The notes under the pieces were generated by a model. The model ran no database searches, was not told where the DNA came from, and saw nothing but the letters and a program-made list of their open reading frames with translations. DNA of 64,000 nucleotides from Burkholderia latens. GTDB taxonomy: Bacteria > Pseudomonadota > Gammaproteobacteria > Burkholderiales > Burkholderiaceae. Below are positions 63,433 through 64,000 of this stretch, piece by piece (position 1 is the first letter of the stretch; each line of letters begins with the position of its first letter). The translations under genes and the position numbers were made by a program. Location of the stretch: assembly GCF_902499045.1 (NCBI RefSeq), contig NZ_CABVPL010000037.1, forward strand, positions 1-64,000, in the 5' to 3' direction.

Positions 63433-63458
63433 TTCAGAACGTTTCAGCCCCGCTTCAG
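63433..63458 (+). promoter_or_regulatory. Phased triple repeat TTCAG-type, copy 5
   Basis: Three perfect TTCAG units at 63433, 63443 and 63454 (10- and 11-bp steps). The spacer AACGT is the same as in copy 2. It lies 210 bp before the cytochrome c gene and 42 bp after the amidohydrolase stop. Confidence 0.55.
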
Positions 63459-63667
63459 GAAATGACGCCGACGTCTGCGTAGACTGGCTGCATGAGCGAG
63501 CGCACGGGCCAGGCGCCTGTGCGCCATTTCGATTGCCGGAGTGACGACTTGAATCCTGTTGCCCATCACCACCACGCTGCAACGCGTTCACGCCCGTGCC
63601 GGCCGACGCGGGACGGCCGGCACGCGCATCGCGCAACGTGCGGCGCACCGCTTCGCGTGGAGCGCAC

Positions 63668-64000
63668 ATGAAGCACAAACGACTCTGGTTCGGCGTGGCC
63701 GGCGCCGCGGTCGCGGGCCTCGCGGTCGCGATCGGGATCACGGTCCGGCCCGCGATCGCGCCGATCGATCCGCCCGCCGCCGCGTCGTTCGATCCGCAGC
63801 TGGTGCGCGCCGGCGCGCGGGTCGTCGCGCTCGGCGACTGCATCGTGTGCCACACCGCGAAGGACGGCAAGCCGTTCGCGGGCGGCCTGCCGCTCGCGAC
63901 GCCGTTCGGCACGATCTATGCGACCAACATCACGCCGGATCCGGACACCGGCATCGGCCGCTGGTCGCGCGACGCATTCGCGCGGGCGCTGCGCACCGGC
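63668..64000 (+). CDS. Membrane-anchored cytochrome c, 3' end outside the window
   Basis: The first 111 residues are visible. MKHKRLWFGVAGAAVAGLAVAIGITV is an uncleaved or signal-anchor helix; ALGDCIVCHTAKDGKPFAGG is a CxxCH haem c site, followed by TPFGTIYATNITPDPDTGIGRWSRDAFARALRTG, typical of the first haem domain of the multihaem cytochrome subunits of gluconate and alcohol dehydrogenases. The frame is open to the window edge. A flavin or quinoprotein dehydrogenase partner may lie to the right. Confidence 0.85.
   Translation, partial: MKHKRLWFGVAGAAVAGLAVAIGITVRPAIAPIDPPAAASFDPQLVRAGARVVALGDCIVCHTAKDGKPFAGGLPLATPFGTIYATNITPDPDTGIGRWSRDAFARALRTG

Noticed and set aside
1-64000. tRNA, rRNA, CRISPR array, transposase or phage integrase
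   Set aside because: No tRNA cloverleaf, regularly spaced repeat array or intact mobile-element protein was recognised on either strand.

Overview
The window is high-GC bacterial DNA with dense, well-spaced genes. Its families point to Burkholderia (Burkholderia cepacia complex type), probably a secondary replicon: many LysR/AraC regulators, AAHS-type MFS carriers, a 16-strand porin, a YadA-like trimeric autotransporter, an S53 protease and a DUF3331 protein. No rRNA, tRNA, CRISPR array or intact insertion sequence was recognised.

Region 1 (about 0.3-14.8 kb) looks like a self-contained catabolic island. It holds ribB, a two-component FMN monooxygenase (NtaA/DmoA type) with an effector-gated flavin reductase, a GMC oxidoreductase, a ProXWV-type betaine importer, an aldehyde dehydrogenase, a GbdR-like AraC regulator, a LysR regulator and a frameshifted M24-family gene that keeps every metal ligand and the catalytic Asp of the DMSP lyase DddP. 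A decayed FAH-family gene closes it. Read together it looks like uptake and breakdown of a betaine-like or sulfonium osmolyte (DMSP is the leading guess), with DMS oxidation by the monooxygenase. A near-identical 22-bp element lies upstream of both the monooxygenase and the DddP-like gene.

Region 2 (15-26.6 kb) is a long minus-strand operon divergent from a LysR gene: IlvD/Edd dehydratase, MFS, TfdA-type dioxygenase, aconitase X large and small subunits, FAD oxidoreductase, second MFS, porin. The substrate is unknown, probably an organic acid.

Region 3 (26.8-42.4 kb) is envelope and stress: an outer-membrane protein, a secreted sedolisin and a 710-residue secreted protein; two Hsp20 genes behind a sigma-32-like promoter; two small genes, one with its ribosome binding site inside a perfect 12-bp stem; a 1204-residue trimeric autotransporter with tandem terminators; an orphan response regulator with AraC output; a TonB receptor.

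Region 4 (43-64 kb) holds a LysR gene with a YtcJ-type amidohydrolase and a YcaC-like hydrolase, DoxX, a winged-helix/STAND-ATPase regulator, an alpha/beta hydrolase, a tripartite drug efflux set, a thioredoxin-reductase-like enzyme beside a UBP zinc finger, an aromatic or pyridine hydroxylase operon with transporter and amidohydrolase, and the start of a cytochrome c gene. Five copies of a phased triple repeat (TTCAG with 10- to 11-bp steps) recur between 44.3 and 63.5 kb, four of them upstream of genes, suggesting a local regulon.
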